A stretch of DNA of 64,000 nt from contig NZ_AUYB01000013.1 of assembly GCF_001625655.1 (NCBI RefSeq), positions 62,001 through 126,000 of the forward strand, read 5' to 3'. Below, one piece after another: positions 18,432-27,637 of this stretch. Source of the stretch: Pseudoalteromonas luteoviolacea DSM 6061. Lineage in GTDB: Bacteria; Pseudomonadota; Gammaproteobacteria; Enterobacterales; Alteromonadaceae. A program made the position numbers and the translations under genes. Each line of letters starts with the position of its first letter. The first letter of the stretch is position 1. The notes below the pieces were generated by a model that worked only from the letters and a program-made list of their open reading frames with translations, had not been told where the DNA came from and ran no database searches.

Positions 18432-20285
18432 TTATAAACTTCCTCTTGCAAACTTAAAAACGCACGCCTGTTGTGCTTGCTTAATTAAATGAAAAGCTTC
18501 TTTTAATTGATGCCTTTCTAACGAACTAAGCGACTCAGGGTTAATGCAATTTGATGGTAACTGATGCTGTTCAATTTGACTTCGAAGTCTGAGCTGAGTT
18601 AAAAATCGCCAACAATCTTGTAAGTTGTAAATATCACTTTGGCTTAACTGAGTGTGGGCTTCAAGTGCCTTTAAGCGCGCTTGTGTGTTCGCTTTAGTGA
18701 TACCGCTTTTTAACGCATAAATTCTGACTAAATCATTGACGATAGCAATACCGCGAGTTTTCAAATCCAAATATTTATGTTTGTCTTTACCACGCTGTAA
18801 CTTAAATTGTTGAAATAAACCTATTGGTACACTATTGGTACTGATGTCAGTCGCCATTGCCGCAAAAAATAACTCTTGTTGACTGATCTCACCTAGTTGA
18901 GAGTTCAAGCTTTGGTATAACGACTGATCGCCACAAATAAAGCGGCGGTCAAAAAATATCTTACAATTGAGCATCGCTTGAGGCGTAGGTGCCGTCATCC
19001 ACTTTTCAAATCGAGCAGTCCATTCACGCACTGTTCCTCGGCATTGCTCGTTACTTGCCATAATGTTACCAGGACATGCTCGAATACCACACTCGACTAA
19101 ATGACGCGTCACAAATGTACCTAAAGACGCAAAATAAGCGCGCTCAGCAGGTTTAATATCATTAGCAAAGATCAATCCATTGTCCTGATCTGAGTCTAAT
19201 GTTTGCTCTTCTCTCGCTTGAGAACCAAAGCATATCCAACAAAATGAGCAAGGAGCATCGCCATGTTGCTTAACAAATAGCTCTGTGAGCCGACTCATAA
19301 GCGCATCTGTTAATCCGCTTAACAGCGTCCCCACAAAAGAAATGTCTTCAACCGTATTTGAGAAGCTACGTAATAATACCGGTATTTCTTTTGCCAACAG
19401 TTTCAATTCTTGCGCACTGCTCGCTTTGTACAACTGGCCAATCAATTGCACAGGGTCGCTGTTTTGTAATCTCAATAAGTCTGTACTGGTCACCATCCCC
19501 AAAGGTACTCGCTCTTCATTCAGCACAGGGAGGTGATGAATATTGTGCTTTAGCATTAGATGTAAGGCAGAAAACACTCGATTATTTTCGAAGATGAATT
19601 TTGGTTCGGGTGTCATGATCGATGATACAGGCATAGCAGGGTCAAGTTCACTCGCCAATACGCGGTTACGCAAATCTCTATCCGTTACAACGCCATGCAA
19701 TTGCCCACCTTCGGTTATCATCACTGATGAAACCCCTTCAGATTGCATTACTTTTGCAGCTTCCACAATACTGGCAGTAGGCTCTAATACAACCGCTGAT
19801 TTGGTCATCAATTTTGAAATTTTTCGCTCTGACCACCCCTTGCCACGCTCCTGATAATGACTGGATAGCAAACGTTTTTTATGCGCCCTCACAAAGTGTT
19901 GTTCAAATACTTTGTATTCATGTCGTAAAAAATCAAACCCAGCTTGTGGCAATAGCAGTATGAGTCCGGGACTTTGCACTTCAAGACGATTTTTAATTTC
20001 CTCCCCAGTCAATAGCGACGGATAGCCAAAGTAATCACCAGCCGAAAGACGTGTTACCACCTCTCCCGTCGTATCAACCAAGTCAAATATTCCCGTCCTT
20101 ACAAGGTATAAATATTTCTCTTCATCCTGCAAAGCATCCGCTTGATTGTGTACCGTGAGATAAATTACCTCAGCGTGATTGACAAAATAATGTGCACTGG
20201 CAATTGGAAGCTCATTAAATGGAGACTGCTTTAATACAAAGTTTAAAACATCCTGATGTTCTACTGTCATTCCTGTTTGCGTCAT
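18432..20285 (-). CDS. cNMP-binding/CBS/DUF294 putative nucleotidyltransferase
   Basis: A 617-residue cytoplasmic regulator with four parts. A cyclic-nucleotide-binding-like domain covers residues 10-140 (YLVRTGIFDLVDTTGEVVTRL, GDYFGYPSLL). A CBS pair covers about 150-280 (ASIVEAAKVMQSEGVSSVMI, HNIHHLPVL). A DUF294 nucleotidyltransferase domain covers about 310-470 (CFGSQAREEQTLDSDQDNGL, the GS...DxD metal motif shared with GlnD), and a DUF294 C-terminal domain ends it. The resemblance to GlnD suggests it adds or removes a nucleotide from a partner protein under ligand control. It sits between the symporter and an exonuclease gene. A terminator separates it from the symporter. Confidence 0.88.
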   Translation of the reverse strand: MTQTGMTVEHQDVLNFVLKQSPFNELPIASAHYFVNHAEVIYLTVHNQADALQDEEKYLYLVRTGIFDLVDTTGEVVTRLSAGDYFGYPSLLTGEEIKNRLEVQSPGLILLLPQAGFDFLRHEYKVFEQHFVRAHKKRLLSSHYQERGKGWSERKISKLMTKSAVVLEPTASIVEAAKVMQSEGVSSVMITEGGQLHGVVTDRDLRNRVLASELDPAMPVSSIMTPEPKFIFENNRVFSALHLMLKHNIHHLPVLNEERVPLGMVTSTDLLRLQNSDPVQLIGQLYKASSAQELKLLAKEIPVLLRSFSNTVEDISFVGTLLSGLTDALMSRLTELFVKQHGDAPCSFCWICFGSQAREEQTLDSDQDNGLIFANDIKPAERAYFASLGTFVTRHLVECGIRACPGNIMASNEQCRGTVREWTARFEKWMTAPTPQAMLNCKIFFDRRFICGDQSLYQSLNSQLGEISQQELFFAAMATDISTNSVPIGLFQQFKLQRGKDKHKYLDLKTRGIAIVNDLVRIYALKSGITKANTQARLKALEAHTQLSQSDIYNLQDCWRFLTQLRLRSQIEQHQLPSNCINPESLSSLERHQLKEAFHLIKQAQQACVFKFARGSL

Positions 20286-20307
20286 ATTTTTTATCGTCTT
20301 AAAGCAA

Positions 20308-20337
20308 AATAGCCCAGCTAAAAAACTGGGCTATTTT
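20308..20337 (-). terminator. Terminator between the symporter and DUF294 genes
   Basis: AAATAGCCCAG and CTGGGCTATTT, with a short A-rich loop, form an 11-bp stem with A and T tails. It lies after the symporter stop on the minus strand and upstream of the DUF294 gene start. Confidence 0.85.
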
Positions 20338-20351
20338 TTGCGGTTTGAATA

Positions 20352-22076
20352 TTAGTGTGCGTGAGCAGCACTAGACCCCTTTGGATTACGGATCCCATCA
20401 ACCATGCGCTTCACTTCTTCTGGCGTTTCAGCTGTCAATTTCATAACTACAGCAGCCACCACAAAGTTCACAACCATACCTATAATCCCAATACCTTCTG
20501 GTGAAATACCAAACAACCAGTTGGCAGGCGCATTCAATTCAGGGTTTATAAACTTAAAGTAAATAATATAGGCCGCCGTAAAGCCGATACCTGAAACCAT
20601 ACCTGCTATTGCACCTTCCTTATTCATGCGTTTAGAGAAGATACCCATGATTATTGCCGGGAAGAAACTTGCCGCCGCCAAACCAAATGCAAAGGCTACC
20701 ACTGAGGCGACAAACCCGGGAGGATTAATACCAAAGTACGCAGAGATACCTATGGCCACCATTGCAGCAAGCCTTGCAGCCATTAACTCTTGTTTGTCAC
20801 TGATGTCAGGTTTAAGTGTACGCTTGAGTAAATCATGGGAAACTGGGGTAGAAATTACCAGCAACAGCCCAGCCGTTGTTGACAGTGCAGCCGCAATGCC
20901 GCCCGCCGCCACTAATGCAATTACCCATGCTGGTAAGTCAGCAATTTCTGGGTTTGCAAGTACCATGATATCGCGGTCAATTTTTACTTCGTTTGTACTC
21001 GCTGGATCATCAATTTTACCCGCCGAGTAGAACATTTTGCCGTCACCGTTTTTATCGTTGAAAGTGATAAGTCCTGTTCTTTCCCAATTTTTAACCCATT
21101 GAGGTGCTTCAGCGTACGCTGTACCACTACCATCTTTGCCGTTGATTGTATCAATCATGTTTACCCGAGCGAATGATGCAACTGCCGGCGCTGTCGTATA
21201 AACAATCGCAATAAAAACAAGTGTCCATGCTGCAGAAATACGCGTGTCTTTTACTTTTGGTACAGTAAAGAAGCGCACAATGACATGAGGTAAGCCAGCT
21301 GTACCAACCATCAATGCCGCTGTGATAGCAAAGACATCAATCATACTTTTGGAACCTTCGGTGTATTGAGCAAAGCCGAGCTCAGCACTGAGACCATCCA
21401 GTTTATCAAGTACATAGGTACCAGAACCATCAGCCAATGTTGCCCCAAACCCTGTTTGTGGTAGTAAGTGGCCTGTCATCATCATCGAGATGAAAATTGC
21501 TGGTACAAGATAAGCAAATACAAGTACACAATATTGCGCGACTTGGGTGTATGTGATCCCCTTCATGCCACCCAAAACAGCATAGAAAAATACAATCACC
21601 ATGCCGATGTATACGCCCGTTTCAATGTCCACTTCTAAGAAACGAGAAAATACCACGCCAACACCGCGCATTTGACCTGCAATATAGGTAAAGCAAATGA
21701 AAATTGCACATAAAATTGCCACGACACGTGCGACCTGAGAATAGTAACGATCACCGATAAAATCTGGCACGGTAAACTTACCAAACTTGCGAAGATAAGG
21801 AGCCAAACAAAGCGCCAGTAACACGTAACCACCTGTCCACCCTAAGAGGTAAACACCACCGTCATAACCTGCAAATGAAATGATTCCAGCCATTGAAATA
21901 AACGATGCAGCACTCATCCAGTCAGCTGCGGTTGCCATACCGTTGGCCAATGGCGGCACACCTCCACCAGCAACATAGAATTCATTAGTTGATCCAGCAC
22001 GCGCCCAAATTGCGATGCCGATATAAAGGGCAAAACTCAACCCTACGATTAAAAATGTAAACGATTGAACATCCAT
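20352..22076 (-). CDS. Sodium/solute symporter, acetate-type (VC_2705 subfamily)
   Basis: A 574-residue inner-membrane transporter of the solute:sodium symporter (SSS) family with about 13 hydrophobic segments. The early region FYVAGGGVPPLANGMATAADWMSAASFIS is the conserved sodium/substrate region of ActP-like members, and VRFFTVPKVKDTR follows mid-protein. The large extracytoplasmic insert around residues 300-380, with a hydrophilic DKNGDGKMFYSAGK segment, is typical of the VC_2705 branch. Such proteins are annotated as cation/acetate symporters, but the substrate here is not proved. It is preceded by a DUF4212 small subunit 11 bases upstream, the standard two-gene unit. Confidence 0.9.
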   Translation of the reverse strand: MDVQSFTFLIVGLSFALYIGIAIWARAGSTNEFYVAGGGVPPLANGMATAADWMSAASFISMAGIISFAGYDGGVYLLGWTGGYVLLALCLAPYLRKFGKFTVPDFIGDRYYSQVARVVAILCAIFICFTYIAGQMRGVGVVFSRFLEVDIETGVYIGMVIVFFYAVLGGMKGITYTQVAQYCVLVFAYLVPAIFISMMMTGHLLPQTGFGATLADGSGTYVLDKLDGLSAELGFAQYTEGSKSMIDVFAITAALMVGTAGLPHVIVRFFTVPKVKDTRISAAWTLVFIAIVYTTAPAVASFARVNMIDTINGKDGSGTAYAEAPQWVKNWERTGLITFNDKNGDGKMFYSAGKIDDPASTNEVKIDRDIMVLANPEIADLPAWVIALVAAGGIAAALSTTAGLLLVISTPVSHDLLKRTLKPDISDKQELMAARLAAMVAIGISAYFGINPPGFVASVVAFAFGLAAASFFPAIIMGIFSKRMNKEGAIAGMVSGIGFTAAYIIYFKFINPELNAPANWLFGISPEGIGIIGMVVNFVVAAVVMKLTAETPEEVKRMVDGIRNPKGSSAAHAH

Positions 22077-22087
22077 TATGTCGCCCC

Positions 22088-22351
22088 TTATTCATCTACG
22101 CCGTATTTTTTATCAAGCGTATCCATTTTTGATACGTAGACAAAAATCAAAGCAACAAACGTATAAATTGCACCTTGTTGGGAAAACCAAAAGCCCAATT
22201 TAAACCCAAAAAAACGTACCTCATTTAATACATCTACCAATAGAATGCCAAAGCCGAACGACACAACAAACCAAACGGCTAACAGTTTAAACATCAAGGC
22301 TAGATTTTCTGACCAGTATGCTTTTGCTTGTTCTTCACTTTTAAAGGCCAT
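22088..22351 (-). CDS. DUF4212 small subunit of the sodium/solute symporter
   Basis: An 87-residue membrane protein with two hydrophobic helices (about residues 18-40 and 50-72). Its opening AYWSENLALMFKLLAVWFVV and the FWFSQQGAIYTFVALIFVY second helix are typical of the small protein that accompanies VC_2705-type symporters. It is probably a subunit or chaperone of the transporter encoded directly downstream. Confidence 0.9.
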   Translation of the reverse strand: MAFKSEEQAKAYWSENLALMFKLLAVWFVVSFGFGILLVDVLNEVRFFGFKLGFWFSQQGAIYTFVALIFVYVSKMDTLDKKYGVDE

Positions 22352-22750
22352 TATTTACTCCCCTTTTAACTCATTCAAAATGAGTGTGTTGGTATTAATT
22401 GACCTTTTGACTGTAGCAATGGCTTTGAATTATTGAATTGAGACCTTAGTCGTAAGCCTCACCTTACGTTTACGTAAACTGCTAAAACATCGAACTTGAA
22501 GATAATTAATAACCTTATAAATCATGCACTTAAACAAAAACTGTTATTCGAGTGCGTTTCTTGTTAACAATCCATACGGTATAAGACATTAGTCTAAATA
22601 GCACAACAAACCAGCATTATTCCTTACGGATCAGTGTATTATAATCTTCACCCACGATAACTGGCTTCTGGAAACTAAGCCAGATATGATTAATCTGCGT
22701 AAAGGCTAGAAATTTAACAATATAATCAGAAACATCTATTAGGATTCAAG
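22352..22750. promoter_or_regulatory. Divergent regulatory region, symporter / CrbS-like kinase
   Basis: About 400 bases between two divergent genes. TTTACGTAAA (22469-22478) is a perfect palindrome with a partial repeat of the same letters (CTTACG) just before it, a plausible operator. TATAAT at 22640-22645, preceded 17 bases earlier by a weak TTATTC, is a candidate -10/-35 pair for the kinase gene. CTGGCTT at 22661-22667 and AAGCCAG at 22677-22683 form a 7-bp hairpin in the probable 5' leader. None of these sites can be assigned to a named regulator from sequence alone. Confidence 0.45.
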
Positions 22751-25700
22751 ATGACTGCTGCCCTCATACTCGTTGCTTTAAGCTATATCGGATTGCTATT
22801 TTGGTTGGCTAATTGGGGTGACAAACAGACACCATTGGCACAAAAAATTAGTCACCACCCATTTGTGTATGCGCTTGCATTGGGAATATATTGTACTTCT
22901 TGGACATATTATGGTTCGGTCGGTACCGCTGCGGCGAGTAGCTGGCATTTTTTCCCTATCTTGCTAGGCCCTATTCTGCTATTTCTTTTTGGTCATGGCT
23001 TTTTACGCAAGCTAATACTTGTAAGTAAAAAACAAAACATCACAACCATTTCTGATTTTATTAGCGCCCGCTATGGAAAACGCCAAACGACGGCCATTAT
23101 GGTCACATTGATTGCTTTGCTTGCGACTATCCCCTATATAGCGCTTCAGCTCAAAGCACTCGCAAATAGTTTTGAATTGCTACGCAACAATGATGATATT
23201 TCCGGCGCAACATTGGCACTTACCGGTACATTAATGATGGCGCTGTTTGCCATATTTTTTGGCGCGCGAAAAGTCGACGTAACAGAGTATCGTTCGGGCT
23301 TAATGCTTGCCGTTGCTTTTGAGTCCGTTATCAAGCTGTTAGCGCTGATAGCGGTTGCCTATTTGTCTTTTCAAGCCATCATAGCTCAAAAAGATACCGA
23401 GCTAGTTTGGGCTCACTGGCAAGGCTTTGACTTTTCAAACTTCAACTTTATCGGCCAAACATTAATGGCTGCAGCCGCCATTATTTGTTTGCCAAGGCAA
23501 TTTCACGTTACTGTGGTCGACAATCAAAATAGTAACCACTTAAACACTGCTAGATGGGCATTTCCACTTTACTTGGTGCTTATTGCCCTGATGATAATCC
23601 CAATAGCTAGCGCAGCGATTCACCCACAAATTGGTCAACATATTTCAGCAGATAGTTTTGTATTGGCCCTGCCATTAAATCTTGAATACCCAGTGGTCTC
23701 TACCTTTGTGTTTATCGGTGGATTATCGGCTGCAACCGCAATGATAGTAGTCGCCACGCTCACGCTCAGTACTATGCTCTCCAATGATATTGTGTTGCCT
23801 CTATTGTTAAAGAGACGTTTTAAACGAAGCTTATTAACGAACAATTATAAGTCGCAAATTCTCTTGGTGAGACGTTTTATCATCGGCGCAATCTTGTTGT
23901 TAGCGTACCTATATCAACAATGGGTTGGGCATGGGGCGGCCTTAGCCAGTATGGGGCTTGTTGCGTTTTCACTGGTTACTCAATTATTGCCCGCAATTGT
24001 CGGCGGACTTTACTGGCGAAAAGGACATGCCTATGGGGTGTATGCAGGCCTCACCGCAGGTCTTATTTGCTGGGCACTGTTTTTATTACTACCCATTGTT
24101 TCTACACCCGAATTACTAGACTACCAAACCCAGCAATCTATTGTAACGCGTGGCACACTGCTCGCCTTACTGGCCAACATTAGTTGCTACATTAGCTTTT
24201 CTCTGGGTGCTTATGAGCGCTTGATTGATAAATTACAAGCAACCGCCTTTGTAAAACCCAAAGAGCAAGCGGCACTGGCTAAAAAGCTGAATAAAGAAGT
24301 AAAGGCCACGGTCTACGATTTTAAAGTTTTACTGCAAACATTTTTAGGTATCCAGCGCAGCCAGCAGCTACTTGGCCATTATGCGCTCAATGAAGATATC
24401 GACGATAACAATGCTTCTCCAACAGCTGATTTCATTAATTTTTGTGAACGAGCACTCACCGGAGTATTGGGTGCTTCATCTGCACAAGCCCTTATTCATG
24501 CTGTGTCATCTGGTAAACAAATGGCATTTGAAGAAGTCGTTACTTTCTTCGATGAAACCACCCAAGCACTGCAGTTTAATCAAAACTTGCTATTTACATC
24601 ACTGGAGAACCTAAGTCATGGTATCTCAGTTGTCGACAAGGATCTAAAACTCGTTGCATGGAATAAGCGCTACCATGAAATGTTTGAATACCCTAAAGGT
24701 TACCTGCAAGTAGGCCAAGATATTGAGGAAATTATCCGCTATAACGCTCAGCGTGGCGAATGTGGTCCAGGCACCCTTGAAAAGCTCGTGGAAAAACGTG
24801 TTCAGCACCTCAAAAATGGCACTCCACATCACTACATTCGCCATAGAGAAAATGGCCAAGTATTCGAGATGACAGGAAATCCGCTGCCGGGTGGAGGTTT
24901 TGTTACCAGTTTTTCTGACATTACCATGCATATGGCAACACAAAATGCACTAGAAGAAATCAATATGGATCTTGAGAATCGCATTGAGGCCAGAATGCTT
25001 GAAATCCGCGCTATCAACCAAGACCTCAAAGCTCAAATTGCTACCAGAGAGAAAATTGAACAAGATCTCGTTGCCGCAAAAAAAGAAGCAGAAAAAGCCA
25101 ATGACAGTAAAACTCGCTTTTTGGCCTTAGCCAGCCATGACATTTTGCAGCCCCTGAATGCCGCTAGGTTATATCTCGGCGCCATAGAGGAAAAGCATTT
25201 ACCAGACGCCGAACGCAGTAATCTGCATAAGCTAGGCAATAGCCTCGACTCGACAGTTCATCTCATGTCTTCATTACTCGATATTGCGAAATTAGAGCAA
25301 GGTGCGATGCAACCCACTCCTCGCCACTTTAAAATTACCGACATCTTGGCGCCGCTCGAAAATGAGTACGCGATTATCTGCCAAGAGAAGGGACTTAAAC
25401 TGAAAGTCAGAAACAGCGAATTTACTGTTCACAGTGATATAACTTATTTACGTAGGGTCGTGCAAAACTTAGTATCCAACGCAGTAAAGTATACGGAGTC
25501 TGGTAGTGTATTGATCGCTTGTCGTAAACGAGCTCATAGCCTACGCATCGAAGTATGGGACACAGGACCTGGCATCACCGAACATGAGCAACAAAAAATA
25601 TTTAATGATTTTTATCGCATTGAAGCCGGAGACAATCGCGGAGTTGGGTTGGGCCTTGGAGTGGTTAAAAGGCTATGTGACTTGATGAGTATACCGCTTG

Positions 25701-26170
25701 CAATAAAATCAATTCCCACAAAGGGCAGTCGTTTTTATATTGATGTTCCTCTTGGAGATGCTGCCCAAGTCGTTACACCAAATACAGTGAGCCAAGCGGA
25801 CAACAAACGTAAACTCAAAGTCATGGTGATCGATGATGACCCCAATAACCTAGCGGCGATGTCTAGTTTGCTGACTAAGTGGCAATTGCAACACGAACTA
25901 TTTAGTCAAGTGGAAGAGACAATAAAGTGTGCAAAAGACAACAAAGCACCTGATATGCTGTTAGTGGACTATCAGCTAGACTCTCACTGCGATGGCATTA
26001 CTTTAATCAAAACCTTGCGTGAAATTTGGCAAAGTGAAATACCTGCGGTGCTTATTACAGCGGTTCGTGACCAAACTCTCAAAGCTGAGGCAAAAGAAAG
26101 TCAGATCCACTATCTAACAAAGCCGCTTAAGCCTGCTAAATTAAAAGCGCTCTTTAATCACTCTTACTAA
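22751..26170 (+). CDS. CrbS-like hybrid: SSS symporter domain, PAS, histidine kinase, receiver
   Basis: A 1139-residue membrane sensor kinase. Residues 1-500 are an SSS-type transporter-like domain with about 13 hydrophobic segments (YCTSWTYYGSVGTAA, ISDFISARYGKR). A PAS domain (about 620-740: DLKLVAWNKRYHEMFEYP) and a coiled coil follow. HisKA has LASHDILQPLNAARLYL with His796. The ATPase boxes are NLVSNAVKYTES, DTGPGI and GVGLGLGVVKRL. A C-terminal receiver has the acidic patch VIDDDPNN and Asp1073. The same architecture is found in Vibrio cholerae CrbS and Pseudomonas MxtR, which control acetyl-CoA synthetase and acetate use. The divergent acetate-type symporter supports a similar role. 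Its cognate LuxR-type regulator (CrbR) is not in the window. Confidence 0.9.
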   Translation: MTAALILVALSYIGLLFWLANWGDKQTPLAQKISHHPFVYALALGIYCTSWTYYGSVGTAAASSWHFFPILLGPILLFLFGHGFLRKLILVSKKQNITTISDFISARYGKRQTTAIMVTLIALLATIPYIALQLKALANSFELLRNNDDISGATLALTGTLMMALFAIFFGARKVDVTEYRSGLMLAVAFESVIKLLALIAVAYLSFQAIIAQKDTELVWAHWQGFDFSNFNFIGQTLMAAAAIICLPRQFHVTVVDNQNSNHLNTARWAFPLYLVLIALMIIPIASAAIHPQIGQHISADSFVLALPLNLEYPVVSTFVFIGGLSAATAMIVVATLTLSTMLSNDIVLPLLLKRRFKRSLLTNNYKSQILLVRRFIIGAILLLAYLYQQWVGHGAALASMGLVAFSLVTQLLPAIVGGLYWRKGHAYGVYAGLTAGLICWALFLLLPIVSTPELLDYQTQQSIVTRGTLLALLANISCYISFSLGAYERLIDKLQATAFVKPKEQAALAKKLNKEVKATVYDFKVLLQTFLGIQRSQQLLGHYALNEDIDDNNASPTADFINFCERALTGVLGASSAQALIHAVSSGKQMAFEEVVTFFDETTQALQFNQNLLFTSLENLSHGISVVDKDLKLVAWNKRYHEMFEYPKGYLQVGQDIEEIIRYNAQRGECGPGTLEKLVEKRVQHLKNGTPHHYIRHRENGQVFEMTGNPLPGGGFVTSFSDITMHMATQNALEEINMDLENRIEARMLEIRAINQDLKAQIATREKIEQDLVAAKKEAEKANDSKTRFLALASHDILQPLNAARLYLGAIEEKHLPDAERSNLHKLGNSLDSTVHLMSSLLDIAKLEQGAMQPTPRHFKITDILAPLENEYAIICQEKGLKLKVRNSEFTVHSDITYLRRVVQNLVSNAVKYTESGSVLIACRKRAHSLRIEVWDTGPGITEHEQQKIFNDFYRIEAGDNRGVGLGLGVVKRLCDLMSIPLAIKSIPTKGSRFYIDVPLGDAAQVVTPNTVSQADNKRKLKVMVIDDDPNNLAAMSSLLTKWQLQHELFSQVEETIKCAKDNKAPDMLLVDYQLDSHCDGITLIKTLREIWQSEIPAVLITAVRDQTLKAEAKESQIHYLTKPLKPAKLKALFNHSY

Positions 26171-26177
26171 TAGGCGT

Positions 26178-27269
26178 TTAAAGAGCCAGTTTTATTTGAT
26201 CGCGTCCAGCAGCTTTGGCCTGATAAACCGCCTGATCTGCGGCTTTAAGAGATTTGCTAAACGGCATATTTAAATTAACCTCTGCCACGCCAATACTCAC
26301 AGTAAAAGAGATTTCTTGCCCTTCATATGCCACCTTAAGTGCTGCGGCCTCTTCACGAAGCCGCTGCGCCACATTCATGGCGGATGCAACTTCAGTCTCT
26401 GGCAGCAGAATAATGAATTCTTCACCACCTAATCGACACACACAATCTTCAGCTCTGACTAAATTGGTACAACAATCAGAGAACCGCTTTAATACTTCGT
26501 CCCCACCGTCATGCCCATATTTATCATTGATCTTTTTAAATCGATCTAGATCAATCATCAATAGGCTCAATGGCCGATCTGCTCGCTGGTGGCGGCTCAT
26601 TTCACTCTTGGCGTAGTCCATTAAATACCGGCGATTTTTGAGTCCTGTGAGCACATCTTGAAAGGCCATTTCAGTCAATTGCTGCTGCATTTGCCAAAGT
26701 TCGTGCACGAGTAAGCGACGACTACAACAATCGGCAATTAATTCTGCTGCAACCACTTCCCAGGACAACCAATCTCTTGGGTGAAATCTGCCTTCACAGC
26801 ACACCACACCAATAGCCAAACCATTTTGAAAGATAGCAGTATCGAGTAGAGCTGCAATTTGTTGCGGTTTTAAATATCCATCTTTAAACTCACTGGTACG
26901 AGAATCAGTCAACGCATTACGTGCAGAAATGGTTTCGCCACTGACAATCGTGCGAAAGTAAATCGGATAATCAGTTACTTGAAGTTCAGGTAAAGGACTA
27001 GAAATCAATCCATCCCAATCCGTATTGGCATAATTAATTAATCTAGTTGGGTTAGCTGCATTATCGAATAACCAAATGGACACACGGCTAACGTCCAGTA
27101 ACGCCTTCCCTTCCAAAATAATGTCGGCGAGAAACTGTTGGTGCCCAACCGAGACATCAACTTCTTTGGATAATACCCGTCTAAGTCTTTGCGTGACGTG
27201 TGTTAACTCGTTATGTCTATGGTTAGATAAATCATCATTCTCTTTACTATCTACAGCCAATTTTTTCAC
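26178..27269 (-). CDS. GAF-GGDEF diguanylate cyclase
   Basis: A 363-residue soluble protein likely to make cyclic di-GMP. Residues 35-190 form a GAF sensor domain (LLDVSRVSIWLFDNAA, GLAIGVVCCEGRFHPRDW). The GGDEF domain follows: FQDVLTGLKNRRYLMDYAK, SLLMIDLDRFKKINDKYGHDGGDEVL and the active site GGEEF at residues 281-285. RAED at 272-275 matches the RxxD inhibitory site, five residues before GGEEF, so product feedback is expected. No membrane segment is seen. It is convergent with the CrbS-like gene, with 7 bases between the stops. Confidence 0.93.
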   Translation of the reverse strand: MKKLAVDSKENDDLSNHRHNELTHVTQRLRRVLSKEVDVSVGHQQFLADIILEGKALLDVSRVSIWLFDNAANPTRLINYANTDWDGLISSPLPELQVTDYPIYFRTIVSGETISARNALTDSRTSEFKDGYLKPQQIAALLDTAIFQNGLAIGVVCCEGRFHPRDWLSWEVVAAELIADCCSRRLLVHELWQMQQQLTEMAFQDVLTGLKNRRYLMDYAKSEMSRHQRADRPLSLLMIDLDRFKKINDKYGHDGGDEVLKRFSDCCTNLVRAEDCVCRLGGEEFIILLPETEVASAMNVAQRLREEAAALKVAYEGQEISFTVSIGVAEVNLNMPFSKSLKAADQAVYQAKAAGRDQIKLAL

Positions 27270-27604
27270 CCAAATACATCTAGTTTTGCACTTGTTTCCA
27301 AGTCATATCGTAACTAACCAGTACAAAACTGGCATCAAGTACTCACTTGGCTCTGTTTTACCAATTTCCAGATCTCTTTACTTTGGGGTAAAACAACTAA
27401 GCTACTGCTTTGAATAATAATACGCCTAAACGATAAAAAATCACCCATTTTTATCCCAGTAAAGGTACTTCTTTCCAGAAAATAGTTTTCAGAGAGCTGT
27501 CACAGAGCATGCGTTAACTGTGAAGTACTTGAAATTAATAATTAACCATATGACTTATATGCACTATCAAACAAAAAGTTTGATTAAAGGTATTGGGGGA
27601 AGGA
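27270..27604. other. Intergenic region upstream of the diguanylate cyclase
   Basis: About 335 bases without a convincing gene. ATCAAAC at 27566-27572 and GTTTGAT at 27578-27584 form a small hairpin around an A5 loop. The rest is AT-rich and presumably carries the promoter for the minus-strand GAF-GGDEF gene. Nothing else stands out. Confidence 0.35.
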
Positions 27605-27632
27605 AAAATAAAAAAGGAGCGTAAAGCTCCTT
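27605..27632 (-). terminator. Terminator after panP
   Basis: On the minus strand AAGGAGC, a 5-base loop and GCTCCTT are followed by a T-rich run. It lies just past the decarboxylase stop codon. Confidence 0.88.
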
Positions 27633-27637
27633 CATAT

